Positions 55,762 through 64,000 of a DNA stretch of 64,000 nucleotides are shown here, piece by piece (the first letter of the stretch is position 1; the number at the start of each line of letters is the position of its first letter). The notes under the pieces are model-generated. The model ran no database searches and was not told the DNA's origin. It saw only the letters and a list, made by a program, of their open reading frames with translations. This DNA is from Candidatus Tisiphia endosymbiont of Nedyus quadrimaculatus. Lineage in GTDB: Bacteria; Pseudomonadota; Alphaproteobacteria; Rickettsiales; Rickettsiaceae. Made by a program: the position numbers and the translations under genes. Location of the stretch: the NCBI RefSeq assembly GCF_964059235.1, contig NZ_OZ060452.1, positions 310,001 to 374,000 on the forward strand, read 5' to 3'.

Positions 55762-58700
55762 ATGATGGTGAAAAAACAAAAATTCTTTAAAAATTTACTG
55801 GCTAGTAGTGCAATTGCCTCGGTTGTAGCTAGCCTAGGCAGTAGTAATGTGGCATTTGGTGTGGCTGTTGAGCATGGTGTTTTGATGATAGACAATGCGA
55901 CGTTGAAGGATACTGTAGATGGAGGTCAAAATCATTGGAATGACATTGATCAGAATGGTGAGGTTGTCGATCCAGCTAATTTTGTTGATGCACTTTGGGA
56001 TCACGATGCACTTACCTATGGTGGTGGTTTTGAACTTACTGCTAACAGAGAAAATGCCATTATTACCGCTATCAACCTAGCTGGTCACAACGGTAGGCTT
56101 ATGGTTAATGAAAATCTGTCAATCGGTTCTATAGTGCCTGATGCTCATAATGCTGGTGCTGGTGTTGGTAATGATGCTAGGTTAGCTCCAACTATAGCAG
56201 CTGGTCACACCTTAACTTTAACTGGTACTCTGGCTGCTGCTGACCAACATGGTTTTGCTGCTCTAGCAAACACCTACACTGGTTTGGGTAATGTAACGCT
56301 TGGTGGTAATGCTTCAACCCTTGTAGTTGGCGATGGGATAAGTATTGGTGCTGTCACTACGAATGCTGATGATCAGGGAATATTAACCTTCCTAGGAAAT
56401 GCTGAAGTAACTGGGGAGATCGGTATTGAAGAACACGATTTAGGTCAGATAAATCTTGGTGATGGAACAGTTATTTTACACCAATCAGTTCATGCTAAAG
56501 CTATTAATTTTAATCATAACAATTCTATACTTCAAGTTAATAAAGATGCGGACATTGACGCTCATATAGAGATTCCTGATATTCTTGGTGCAAATAGATC
56601 TCGTGGCACGCTAATCTTCGAAGGAGGAGCAGGAGGACACTCTGAAGTAATAGGGCGTATCGGTGCTGAACATCATGCTTTAGCATTCATAAAGATAAAG
56701 GAAGGGCAAGTTACTTTTTATAACAATGTTTATGCTAATAACACTGAGCTTACCCATGAACATTCTGTACTTAACGTGAGAGGAAAGGGTGTAACAATAA
56801 TCACTGGTAGTGTAGATAACACCACTGGTGCAGATAATAAGGGTATATTACACTTCGTAAAAGCTGGTGAAGTAACTGGCACTATTGGTGGTGTTGGTAA
56901 GGCTTTAGCAGCGGTTAATTTTGGAGTTGCTGCTGGGCTTGATGCGGGGGGAGGTGTTGTAAAATTAGGGGATGCAGCCACTGCCGCAGATTTTAATATA
57001 AACCATAACAATGTTATAGTTATTGCTAGAGGTTTGATGACTGGTACTGTGAATTTTAATGCGGCTGGTAGGTTAACTGCTCATTTTGGGATTACGGGTA
57101 ATGTGGATTTCCGCGGTAATAACGGTACAATTACTTTAGGAAGTGGTAAGACAATCACTGGTGCTGTGGATAACACTGGTGGTGGTGCTGCTGGTGTATT
57201 AAACTTCGCAGGAGCTGGTACGGTAACTAGGGCTATTGGTGCTACTAATGCTTTAACAGTGGTCAATTTCGGGGGAACTGAAACAGGTGTTGTAGAGTTA
57301 CAGGGTGCAGCCACTGCCACAAAATTTAGTATAAATAATGATAAGATTACTGTCAATGCTGCAGGTTTGATGAAGGGTGTTGTGAATTTTAATGGGACTG
57401 GTAGGTTAAATGCTAATGCTGGGATTGAGGGTAATGTGGACTTCAAAGGTAATGATGGTATAATTACTCTAGGAGCTGGTCGGAAAATCGAAGGTAATGT
57501 GGATAATAATAGTGCTATTAAGGCTGGCATATTAAACTTCGCAGGAGTTGGTGAAGTAACCGGGGATATTGGTGCTACTCGTGCTTTAGCAGAGGTTAAT
57601 TTTGGAATTGCTGGAATAGGAGGAGGTGCTGTACAGTTAGGGGGTGCATCCAAGGCTAGAAATTTTAATATTAACCATGCTGCTGCTGATGTTACCGCTG
57701 CAGGTTTGATGAGGGGTAATGTGAATTTTAATGCGGCTGGTAGGTTAACTGCTCATTTTGGGATTACGGGTAATGTGAACTTCAAAGGTAATGCAGGTAC
57801 AATTACTCTAGGAGATGCTCAGACAATCACTGGTGCTGTTACTGCGGGTGGAGTTGGTACAGGAACATTAACCTTTGCAGGAATTGGTACGGTAATTGGG
57901 GATATTGGTACTAAAGATGCAAGACTTGCTCGAATTAATACCGGTGGTGCTACTACATTAGGAGGAAGTGTCTATACTAATGATCTTCACTTTGGTAATG
58001 CTGTTGGTCATGCTGTAACAATTGGTGGTCATTTTGGAGGGAAAGTTACTTTTGATAATGCTGAGTATGGAATACTGACATTTAACGGTGCTGGTGGATC
58101 ATTTATTTTCAACTCAGCAATAGCAAATGGTGTTAAAGGTACTTTAAATGTTAATGCTAACCTTGTAGCTACAAATGCACAGATTGGAAATATTAAAACC
58201 ATAAATATAGGTGATGCTGATGCTAAGACTCTAGCAATAAATACCTCAGATGCTAATGTTACTCTCCTTGGTAATGGTGGTGGTGCTAATCAAGTTATTA
58301 ATTTTATGCATGCAAATTCGACGTTGAGTTTATTTACAAGGGGACGTGATAGTACTGTAACCTTTAATGGTGACTTACTAGGTGGTCCTGCTGGTCATGG
58401 AGGAATCGTGTGGCTAGATGGTGATGATATAGCTCCAGGTTACACTTTAACTGTGCAATCTGCAACCGGTGCAGAAACCCTTGGTACTAATGCTAATAAG
58501 CTAGGTGAATTACGTATTTCTCGTCAAGTTACCATCGCAGGGGGTGCTAAGATACTTGATGTCCAAAATGCAAATAAGTTGACTATTACTAATGGGGCAA
58601 CATTTACCGATGAGAGCACTAGCTCTGCACAGATTGCAAATATTCATATTGGGGCAGCGTGTGCTGATATGCCTACACCTGCAGGCAAAGCAACTTATAT

Positions 58701-61700
58701 ACTTGATGCAGTACACGGTGGTTTTAATTTAAATGCTGCTGCGATTACTTTTGACCATGCAGATGCTCAGTTAACCTTACGGAATAGTGCTGCTGACAAT
58801 AAAACAATAACTTTGGTAAATAATTTAAATCCAGGTGCTAATGGTAAGGGTATAGTTGAGCTTGATTCTGTTGTGGATGGAAAAACATTGACGATTGCTG
58901 GAGTAGGCTTATCTTTAGGTACTGGTGGTAATAACCTAAAAAAGGTAATTTTTTCTGGTGCTGGTAAATTTAACACTCAGCAGATTACCATTCATAGCAA
59001 AAATATAGAATTAAAGGTAAATGAACTAACATTGGGTGCGGTTAATAGTAATATTTTATTTGCTAATAATACTGTACTTACCGCTAATGGTGATATTACA
59101 GGTGATGTAGATTTCCAAGATAAGGATGGTACAGTTAAGTTGGAAGCTGGTAAGAGAATCAATGGTAGTGTAACTAGTACTGGTGCTGTTAATGGAAAAT
59201 TAGAATTCCTAGGAATTGGTGAAGTAACAGGCTCGATTACTAACTTAAAGATGTTAAAAGCTGGGGCAGGTGATGTACAATTAGCAGGTGTCAATCATAC
59301 TATTACTGAAATTCAAGGTAATGGTAATAATGATTTAATTTTTGCTACGAACTGTAATTTAACAGGTTCTATTAACTCAACAGGAGGAACTGCAGTTGGT
59401 TTAATATTCAAAGGCAACAATGGCGTTACTGGTGTAGTTGGAACGGACAAAAATCCTGTTGGTACTATAGAAGTCCAAGTTGGTACTAACATCTTTAGAG
59501 ACAAAGTTCGAACTGCTAATGATCAGGACATCATAATATCTGCTGAAGCAACTGCTGAGTTTGCTAGCACTGTGACGACCCGTGATATTAAGGGAGCAGC
59601 TGACGGTCAAGGTACGGTAAAATTTAGTAATGCTAAAGAAGCTATAACCGTTAGTAGTACAATAGGTGCTGGAAATTCAGTATATACTCTAGAAATAGCG
59701 GGAGCAGATGTAGCGATTACCCAAGCAGTTTCGGCGAAGAATATTAGCTTCTCTAATGCTAAAGAGGCAACTTTAACTTTAAATGGAACAAGTACTGTAG
59801 ATGGCATTAGTACTGTTGGTAATAATGTTCATACTCTTGCATTAGCTGCAGATTTTACCACTGGAATACAAGATATTGGGTCAGAGAATAACAGATTAAA
59901 ATCTATTAAATTACTGGGTGATCATACAATTACTATTAATAGTGCTGTCTATTCCGATATATCAACTAAAGATAATAATACTGGTAAAGTAGTTTTCAAC
60001 TCGGATAGAAGCTTTGCTTATAACCTTGGAACAGAAAAATTAAGATTGTCTGATGTAACTTTTGATAATAATGCTACGGTAAAAGGTGATGTTTATTCTA
60101 AGCAAATAACAATTGCTAATGATAAGACTGCAACTTTTGCTGGTACTAAAAACAGAACTATATCTGTGCCAAACCTCACTGTAGATGGGTCTAGCCTATC
60201 AAGATTATTGAAAAGTTTTGCTTATAGTACACAAATTGTTTCGGATGAAATAAAAAATGCAGGTATTGCAAAATTTGATAATGCAGTACTGGTTGATGCC
60301 AAAATTAATGGTGGTAAGGTAACGTTTGACGATAATGTTTGGTTTAAACAAACTGCTGATGGAACAGAAGTAAGTTTTGCTGCAAATAAGTTTGTAATAT
60401 TAGAACAAAATATTAGGTTTGCTAATATTAAGGCAGATAAAGCTAAGATAATTATATTACCTAAAACAGCCTCTATAACTGGTAATTTAGCAGCTAAAGA
60501 TTTCACCGTAGATCTTGCAGCTAATAAATTACAATATACTGGTAAAGCACAGCTGACAGGAAAGATAGAACTAGTTACTGCCTACGATACATCAAGTGGA
60601 GCAGGTGGTAATATAGAGGTTCAGAAAGATAGTGAATTGGATTTATCGAAAGCAGACCAGCTGATTATAAAAGTGAACGCTCAGACTGATGTTAACAAAA
60701 TTCCTAAAGGGGGTGCTCAGTATTTTGTGATTTCTTCAGTTGATGGTAAAGGTCTTGTTGCAATTGATAATAGTAAAGTTAGTCTTGACTCAACTGGTGA
60801 ACAAAACCGTTTTGTACAGTGGTCCATGGATTCTAGTGATCTAAAACTGTATATAACTGACATTTCTAATAAAGTTTTAGTTAAAGACTCTGCTAAATAT
60901 GCACCACATGAACAAGAGTTTGTTAATAAACAATTGCTGAATGCAACAGGTGATGCTGCTAAATTCAGAGACCAACTTGGTAAAATGGATCAAAAGAATG
61001 CCCATTTAGCGATTGAGAAACTATTGCCTGGTAATGAACATTCAATAGGAGAGAGTCTTGCAAAAACATCTGCAATAATGGGAACGTTGATATCTCAAAC
61101 TGCTATCCAAATTGCTTCAAGACAGTATATGAGAATGCATAATCCTGCATCAGCTATAGGGTCTGGTGATGATGATCAGGTAATGTATGGAGTATGGGGT
61201 AGTCCATTCTATGGTACTGCTTGCCAAGAAATGTATGAAGGAGTTAGTGGTTATAAATCGAAATCAGCTGGTGGAATAGTTGGATTTGATGGTTTAGTAA
61301 ATGATAATCTGCTACTTGGTGCAGCTTATAGCCGAATTAACACACAAATGTCTCATCAAAATCAGAAGGTTGGTGATAAAACTAACGGCAAGACTAATAT
61401 CTTCTCTTTATATAGTTTATATAATTTTCCAAATAATTGGTTTACTGAAGCTATAGCATCATATGGCATAACTAGGGTTAAGAACTCAGAAGGACGCCTG
61501 ATCGCAACGAAGGTGAGAACTGTTACTGCTCTAGAGACTGCTGCTGCTAAGTATAAATCTATTTCTTATAGTGGTCAATTACTTGCAGGGTATAATTATC
61601 AAGCTTCTGAAAAGTTAATGATTACCCCAACAATTGGACTCAGATATTTGCAATTTAAGGATGCTGGCTATACGGAAACTGGTACAAAATTCCAAAACCT

Positions 61701-62037
61701 AGCTGTTAAGAAAAGGTCGTACAATAAACTTGAAGGTATTTTGGGGTTAAGAACTGCGATAACCCTGAAGGTTAACGAAGTACTGTTAACACCAGAATTG
61801 CATGGTTACGTTAATCATGACTTCAAAGGAAAAGCACCAATTATTGATGCAAGGTTAGATGGGATAAATGAACCATTACCGACTAGATTAGTTAAACCTG
61901 CTAAGACCTCCTTCACTGTTGGTACTGGCTTAACTGCGAAATATAATATGATGGAATGTGGCGTTACCTATAATGCTAACATTGCCAGCAAATATATTGG
62001 TCACCAAGGTAGTTTGAAGGTTAAAGTGAATTTTTAA
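55762..62037 (+). CDS. Sca-family autotransporter adhesin (rOmpB/rOmpA-like)
   Basis: 2091 residues. A signal peptide (about 1-33, ending NVAFG) precedes a Gly/Asn/Thr-rich beta-helical passenger. The C-terminal autotransporter barrel spans about 1800-2091 (VMYGVWGSPFYG, KSAGGIVGFDGLVNDNLLLG) and ends SKYIGHQGSLKVKVNF, very close to rOmpB. Such proteins mediate adhesion and invasion. It is longer than a typical rOmpB (about 1650) and the passenger holds roughly 112-residue repeats from about residue 424. Codon use looks like that of its neighbours. Two Cys in the passenger are unusual. The frame is intact, and DegP at 30.7 kb is a likely quality-control partner. Confidence 0.9.
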   Translation: MMVKKQKFFKNLLASSAIASVVASLGSSNVAFGVAVEHGVLMIDNATLKDTVDGGQNHWNDIDQNGEVVDPANFVDALWDHDALTYGGGFELTANRENAIITAINLAGHNGRLMVNENLSIGSIVPDAHNAGAGVGNDARLAPTIAAGHTLTLTGTLAAADQHGFAALANTYTGLGNVTLGGNASTLVVGDGISIGAVTTNADDQGILTFLGNAEVTGEIGIEEHDLGQINLGDGTVILHQSVHAKAINFNHNNSILQVNKDADIDAHIEIPDILGANRSRGTLIFEGGAGGHSEVIGRIGAEHHALAFIKIKEGQVTFYNNVYANNTELTHEHSVLNVRGKGVTIITGSVDNTTGADNKGILHFVKAGEVTGTIGGVGKALAAVNFGVAAGLDAGGGVVKLGDAATAADFNINHNNVIVIARGLMTGTVNFNAAGRLTAHFGITGNVDFRGNNGTITLGSGKTITGAVDNTGGGAAGVLNFAGAGTVTRAIGATNALTVVNFGGTETGVVELQGAATATKFSINNDKITVNAAGLMKGVVNFNGTGRLNANAGIEGNVDFKGNDGIITLGAGRKIEGNVDNNSAIKAGILNFAGVGEVTGDIGATRALAEVNFGIAGIGGGAVQLGGASKARNFNINHAAADVTAAGLMRGNVNFNAAGRLTAHFGITGNVNFKGNAGTITLGDAQTITGAVTAGGVGTGTLTFAGIGTVIGDIGTKDARLARINTGGATTLGGSVYTNDLHFGNAVGHAVTIGGHFGGKVTFDNAEYGILTFNGAGGSFIFNSAIANGVKGTLNVNANLVATNAQIGNIKTINIGDADAKTLAINTSDANVTLLGNGGGANQVINFMHANSTLSLFTRGRDSTVTFNGDLLGGPAGHGGIVWLDGDDIAPGYTLTVQSATGAETLGTNANKLGELRISRQVTIAGGAKILDVQNANKLTITNGATFTDESTSSAQIANIHIGAACADMPTPAGKATYILDAVHGGFNLNAAAITFDHADAQLTLRNSAADNKTITLVNNLNPGANGKGIVELDSVVDGKTLTIAGVGLSLGTGGNNLKKVIFSGAGKFNTQQITIHSKNIELKVNELTLGAVNSNILFANNTVLTANGDITGDVDFQDKDGTVKLEAGKRINGSVTSTGAVNGKLEFLGIGEVTGSITNLKMLKAGAGDVQLAGVNHTITEIQGNGNNDLIFATNCNLTGSINSTGGTAVGLIFKGNNGVTGVVGTDKNPVGTIEVQVGTNIFRDKVRTANDQDIIISAEATAEFASTVTTRDIKGAADGQGTVKFSNAKEAITVSSTIGAGNSVYTLEIAGADVAITQAVSAKNISFSNAKEATLTLNGTSTVDGISTVGNNVHTLALAADFTTGIQDIGSENNRLKSIKLLGDHTITINSAVYSDISTKDNNTGKVVFNSDRSFAYNLGTEKLRLSDVTFDNNATVKGDVYSKQITIANDKTATFAGTKNRTISVPNLTVDGSSLSRLLKSFAYSTQIVSDEIKNAGIAKFDNAVLVDAKINGGKVTFDDNVWFKQTADGTEVSFAANKFVILEQNIRFANIKADKAKIIILPKTASITGNLAAKDFTVDLAANKLQYTGKAQLTGKIELVTAYDTSSGAGGNIEVQKDSELDLSKADQLIIKVNAQTDVNKIPKGGAQYFVISSVDGKGLVAIDNSKVSLDSTGEQNRFVQWSMDSSDLKLYITDISNKVLVKDSAKYAPHEQEFVNKQLLNATGDAAKFRDQLGKMDQKNAHLAIEKLLPGNEHSIGESLAKTSAIMGTLISQTAIQIASRQYMRMHNPASAIGSGDDDQVMYGVWGSPFYGTACQEMYEGVSGYKSKSAGGIVGFDGLVNDNLLLGAAYSRINTQMSHQNQKVGDKTNGKTNIFSLYSLYNFPNNWFTEAIASYGITRVKNSEGRLIATKVRTVTALETAAAKYKSISYSGQLLAGYNYQASEKLMITPTIGLRYLQFKDAGYTETGTKFQNLAVKKRSYNKLEGILGLRTAITLKVNEVLLTPELHGYVNHDFKGKAPIIDARLDGINEPLPTRLVKPAKTSFTVGTGLTAKYNMMECGVTYNANIASKYIGHQGSLKVKVNF
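57031..58000 (+). repeat. Tandem roughly 112-residue passenger repeats
   Basis: Three units begin GLMTGTVNFNAAG (57031), GLMKGVVNFNGTG (57364) and GLMRGNVNFNAAG (57703), spaced 333 and 339 bp. A partial earlier unit starts near 56805 (GSVDNTTGADNKGILHF). Units 1 and 3 share an almost unbroken run of about 55 identical bases starting near 57052 and 57724, suggesting recent duplication or conversion. Confidence 0.85.
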
Positions 62038-62048
62038 GTAGAACGAAA

Positions 62049-62086
62049 AAGATGTCATTCCCGCCTACACTCCGGAATGACATCTT
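62049..62086. terminator. Candidate bidirectional terminator between autotransporter and comF
   Basis: AAGATGTCATTCC (62049-62061) is inversely repeated as GGAATGACATCTT (62074-62086) with a 12-nt loop. Both genes converge on it. The core GTCATTCC is the same as in the C-family cargo, so it derives from that repeat. Confidence 0.6.
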
Positions 62087-62094
62087 CCTGCCAT

Positions 62095-62811
62095 TTATGT
62101 CATGGCAATTGTCATAACGTAAACACTCTTAGCCCCGGAATCCTTTAAGATTTTAGCACATTTGTTAATGGTAGTGCCAGTGGTCAATACATCATCTACT
62201 AATAATATTTTTTGGTCTATAATTTGATATTTTTTATTGAATATAAGGCTATTTGATAAGTTTTTTTCTCGTTCTTTTTTAGATAAAAAAGTTTGGGATT
62301 TGGTCCATCTTGACTTAATTAATACGTCAGGACTTACCGGTTTTTTTAGTAGTTTGCTGATTTCTTGAGCCATAATCAAAGCAGGATTATACATTCTAAA
62401 CAATCTTTTGAACCTATTCATTGGAACTGGAATAATCAGGTCAATATCTTGAAATTCGCTGTGGTATTGTCTATAAAGTAATTTGCTGAAAGTTTTGGAG
62501 AAAATAGTTTTATCTTGATATTTAAAGGCATGAATTATTTCTTTGCTATGCTCATTAAATTTAATTAAGCTACGAGACATGTCATAGCAAGGTTTATGTT
62601 GAAAGCATTTTGCACAACACATATTATCTAAAATTGATATATCTAATCTACAACCACAAATATTGCAGTAAGGTTTTGTAATAAAATCAAGTTTCTTCCA
62701 ACAATTTAGACAAAAATCCTCTTTAGTGGCAGTCATTTCAGCACAAGACAAACATCTTGCTGGCAAGATATAATCTATTAGGTAATTATAAAATCTACTG
62801 ATTTTGTACAT
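62095..62811 (-). CDS. comF: ComF-family phosphoribosyltransferase-like protein
   Basis: 238 residues. Zn-ribbon cysteines CLSC and CLNC, then CNICGC and CCAKC (residues about 20-80), are followed by a type I PRTase domain with the PRPP loop ILLVDDVLTTGTT (about 200-212). ComF helps DNA uptake in competent bacteria and is linked to primosome function; its role in an intracellular bacterium is unclear. Confidence 0.88.
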   Translation of the reverse strand: MYKISRFYNYLIDYILPARCLSCAEMTATKEDFCLNCWKKLDFITKPYCNICGCRLDISILDNMCCAKCFQHKPCYDMSRSLIKFNEHSKEIIHAFKYQDKTIFSKTFSKLLYRQYHSEFQDIDLIIPVPMNRFKRLFRMYNPALIMAQEISKLLKKPVSPDVLIKSRWTKSQTFLSKKEREKNLSNSLIFNKKYQIIDQKILLVDDVLTTGTTINKCAKILKDSGAKSVYVMTIAMT

Positions 62812-62839
62812 TATTATAAAAGCAAACCTTTAGACGCGA

Positions 62840-62875
62840 ATTCGGGATAAGAATTTGTCAATTCTTATCCCGAAT
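62840..62875. repeat. 16-bp stem palindrome related to 15016-15057
   Basis: ATTCGGGATAAGAATT (62840-62855) and its reverse complement (62860-62875), loop TGTC. Shares the core with the palindrome at 15016. Placed between the small lipoprotein gene and comF, it may stop transcription. Confidence 0.65.
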
Positions 62876-62881
62876 GGGGGT

Positions 62882-63070
62882 TTAGGCAATATCTCTAGTT
62901 AAATTTACCGGTCTACGAACACATGGGTTGCCAGTACTAGAAGAATCTGTTGATTCAATAGACACACAAGGGCTTTTAATCTCGTAAGGAGGACCAGGAG
63001 TGCATGATAATAACTGCAAGAGTATAACAAAAAACATAGAAAATCTTAATAATTTTGTCATAATTGTCAT
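62882..63070 (-). CDS. Small Rickettsia-type lipoprotein (DUF2706-like)
   Basis: 62 residues: hydrophobic signal (about 5-22) with lipobox LLSC23, then TPGPPYEIKSPC and NPCVRRPVN. This pattern matches my recollection of DUF2706, a short family seen in Rickettsia. Lipidated at C23 and held in the envelope; function unknown. An internal ATG at 63061 is an alternative start. Confidence 0.72.
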   Translation of the reverse strand: MTIMTKLLRFSMFFVILLQLLSCTPGPPYEIKSPCVSIESTDSSSTGNPCVRRPVNLTRDIA

Positions 63071-63248
63071 TTAGAATTAATTTTATTATCTTAGATTCTA
63101 TAGGAGGTTAACCTAGTTTGCAATAAATCTCAAGTACATTTGATAAAAAATAAGCTTTAGATACAAAATACATAATAGCTTGTGGTATTTTCCCTGACAA
63201 GCATATATACTCTCTTCAAATATTTGCAAGTAATAACCTGAGGAAACG

Positions 63249-64000
63249 ATGGTAAGTACCACATTCAAAGAAAGACCTCCTTATGCTAGAAAGTATAATA
63301 GCTGGCGTATTAGAATTTTATATTCAATAATTATTGGTTATTCAACATTCATATTTTGTCGTCAGAATTTTAATATTGCAATGCCTGCTTTAATGGATCA
63401 TTTTGAGGTAACAAAAACTCAACTTGGCTGGATTTTAACAGCCTCTTCTATAGTTTATGGTGTAGGAAAGTTGTGTCATGGATTCTTTAGCGATAGATCA
63501 AATGCTCGTATATTTATGGTGGTTGGTCTTGCCCTTGTAGGCATCATAACATTGTTATCGGGTTTTGCTTCTAGTATAACCTCACTGGGTCTTTTATGGA
63601 TTCTGAATAATTGGTTTCAATCCATGGGCTGGCCGCCTGCAACACGTATGTTGACTTATTGGTACGCTTCTAAGGAATTAGGAATGAAATGGTCTTTGGG
63701 GGCTACTTCTAATCAAATTGGTGGAGCAACTACTATGATAGTGTGTGGCTATTTAATAGACGTTTATGGTTGGGAAGCAGCATTTATAATTCCTGGAATA
63801 ATGGCATTATTAATATCGTTATTTTTATTTAATAGATTACGTAATTCTCCCAATGAGGTTAATTTACCCATAGTGGAAGAGTATAAAGAATGTGATATAT
63901 CTCTTGGAAGCAATGGTGATAATTTATTAACGAGGCAACTAATAAAAATTGTATTTTGTAATAGGCTAGTGTGGTATGTGTGTTTTGCTAATATGTTTGT
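63249..64000 (+). CDS. GlpT/UhpC-like MFS transporter (3' end outside window)
   Basis: At least 250 residues, open to the window edge. After a short basic start (MVSTTFKERPPYARKYNSWR), membrane segments follow, with IFCRQNFNIAMPALMDHFEV, GVGKLCHGFFSDRSNAR, NNWFQSMGWPPATRMLTYWY and SLGATSNQIGGATT. These are the organophosphate:phosphate antiporter marks (GlpT, UhpT/UhpC). Likely imports a phosphorylated host metabolite such as glycerol-3-phosphate. GAGGAAACG precedes ATG 63249 as ribosome site. Confidence 0.82.
   Translation, partial: MVSTTFKERPPYARKYNSWRIRILYSIIIGYSTFIFCRQNFNIAMPALMDHFEVTKTQLGWILTASSIVYGVGKLCHGFFSDRSNARIFMVVGLALVGIITLLSGFASSITSLGLLWILNNWFQSMGWPPATRMLTYWYASKELGMKWSLGATSNQIGGATTMIVCGYLIDVYGWEAAFIIPGIMALLISLFLFNRLRNSPNEVNLPIVEEYKECDISLGSNGDNLLTRQLIKIVFCNRLVWYVCFANMF

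Noticed and set aside
57081-57653. 190-codon antisense frame within the autotransporter (and similar ones to 60506)
   Set aside because: Pro/Thr-rich product mirrors the Gly/Asn-rich passenger codons; it is a shadow of the real gene.

Overview
The window reads as chromosome of a Rickettsia-lineage bacterium (Alphaproteobacteria, Rickettsiales). It is visibly AT-rich and gene-sparse. It carries a Sca/rOmpB-type autotransporter, a short Rickettsia-type lipoprotein (DUF2706-like), tlyC, pld, an AmpG transporter, spoT-like and proP-like gene copies with decay products, and many short palindromic repeats. The S4 and autotransporter proteins look clearly rickettsial but not close to the textbook spotted-fever sequences as I remember them. 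A divergent group (bellii- or Torix-like endosymbiont) is therefore plausible; this is inference.

Layout. 1-7.7 kb: a leftward run AsmA-like protein > AmpG > D,D-carboxypeptidase > ElbB > a proP-like transporter broken by one in-frame TGA > rimM (cut by the window edge), with tRNA-Val upstream. 8-17.9 kb: iscX, a Ulp1/C48-type protease that looks like a host-directed effector, dusB, then ybeY-tlyC-ABC-F, rsfS, a Kef-type antiporter and an SH3-domain secreted protein. 18-25 kb: a SpoT-like HD hydrolase and an intact proP paralogue that overlap tail to tail, then mrp-lipA-pld framed by two inverted copies of a five-hairpin repeat, then an HlyD/EmrA-type adaptor. 25-34 kb: Nudix-manC, LicD, a frameshifted rmuC, rpsD, trhO, and the hflK-hflC-degP membrane quality-control cluster.

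34.6-51.8 kb is an accessory island. It holds a Rpn nuclease, an IS21-type element whose istB carries two 140-147 bp palindromic elements, a truncated rightward copy of a podovirus-like head module interrupted by an IS256-type element, and a longer leftward copy of that module (terS, terL, coiled-coil protein, frameshifted portal, Bbp19-like protein, scaffold). In each copy a different PD-(D/E)XK (Rpn-type) nuclease gene sits between the Bbp19-like and scaffold genes. Upstream lies a plasmid-type replication initiator with a C-terminal DnaA domain-I-like segment. It is flanked on both sides by 11-bp-period direct repeats of the same motif (candidate iterons) and abuts tRNA-Arg. No integrase, major capsid or tail gene was seen. 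The whole looks like a decaying phage or phage-plasmid.

52-64 kb: pgpA, lysC, rpmA-rplU, an 820-bp pile of palindromic repeats, a 2091-residue autotransporter with roughly 112-residue passenger repeats, comF, a small lipoprotein and the start of a GlpT/UhpC-like transporter.

Intergenic DNA is dominated by at least three families of short non-coding repeats: A (about 145 bp, TA duplications), B (about 168 bp, AACTGTYGAAARTT ends) and C/D (TAACCT...AGGTTA ends with exchangeable hairpin cargo). In one place B is nested inside A. Homology statements are by eye from family knowledge; no database search was run.
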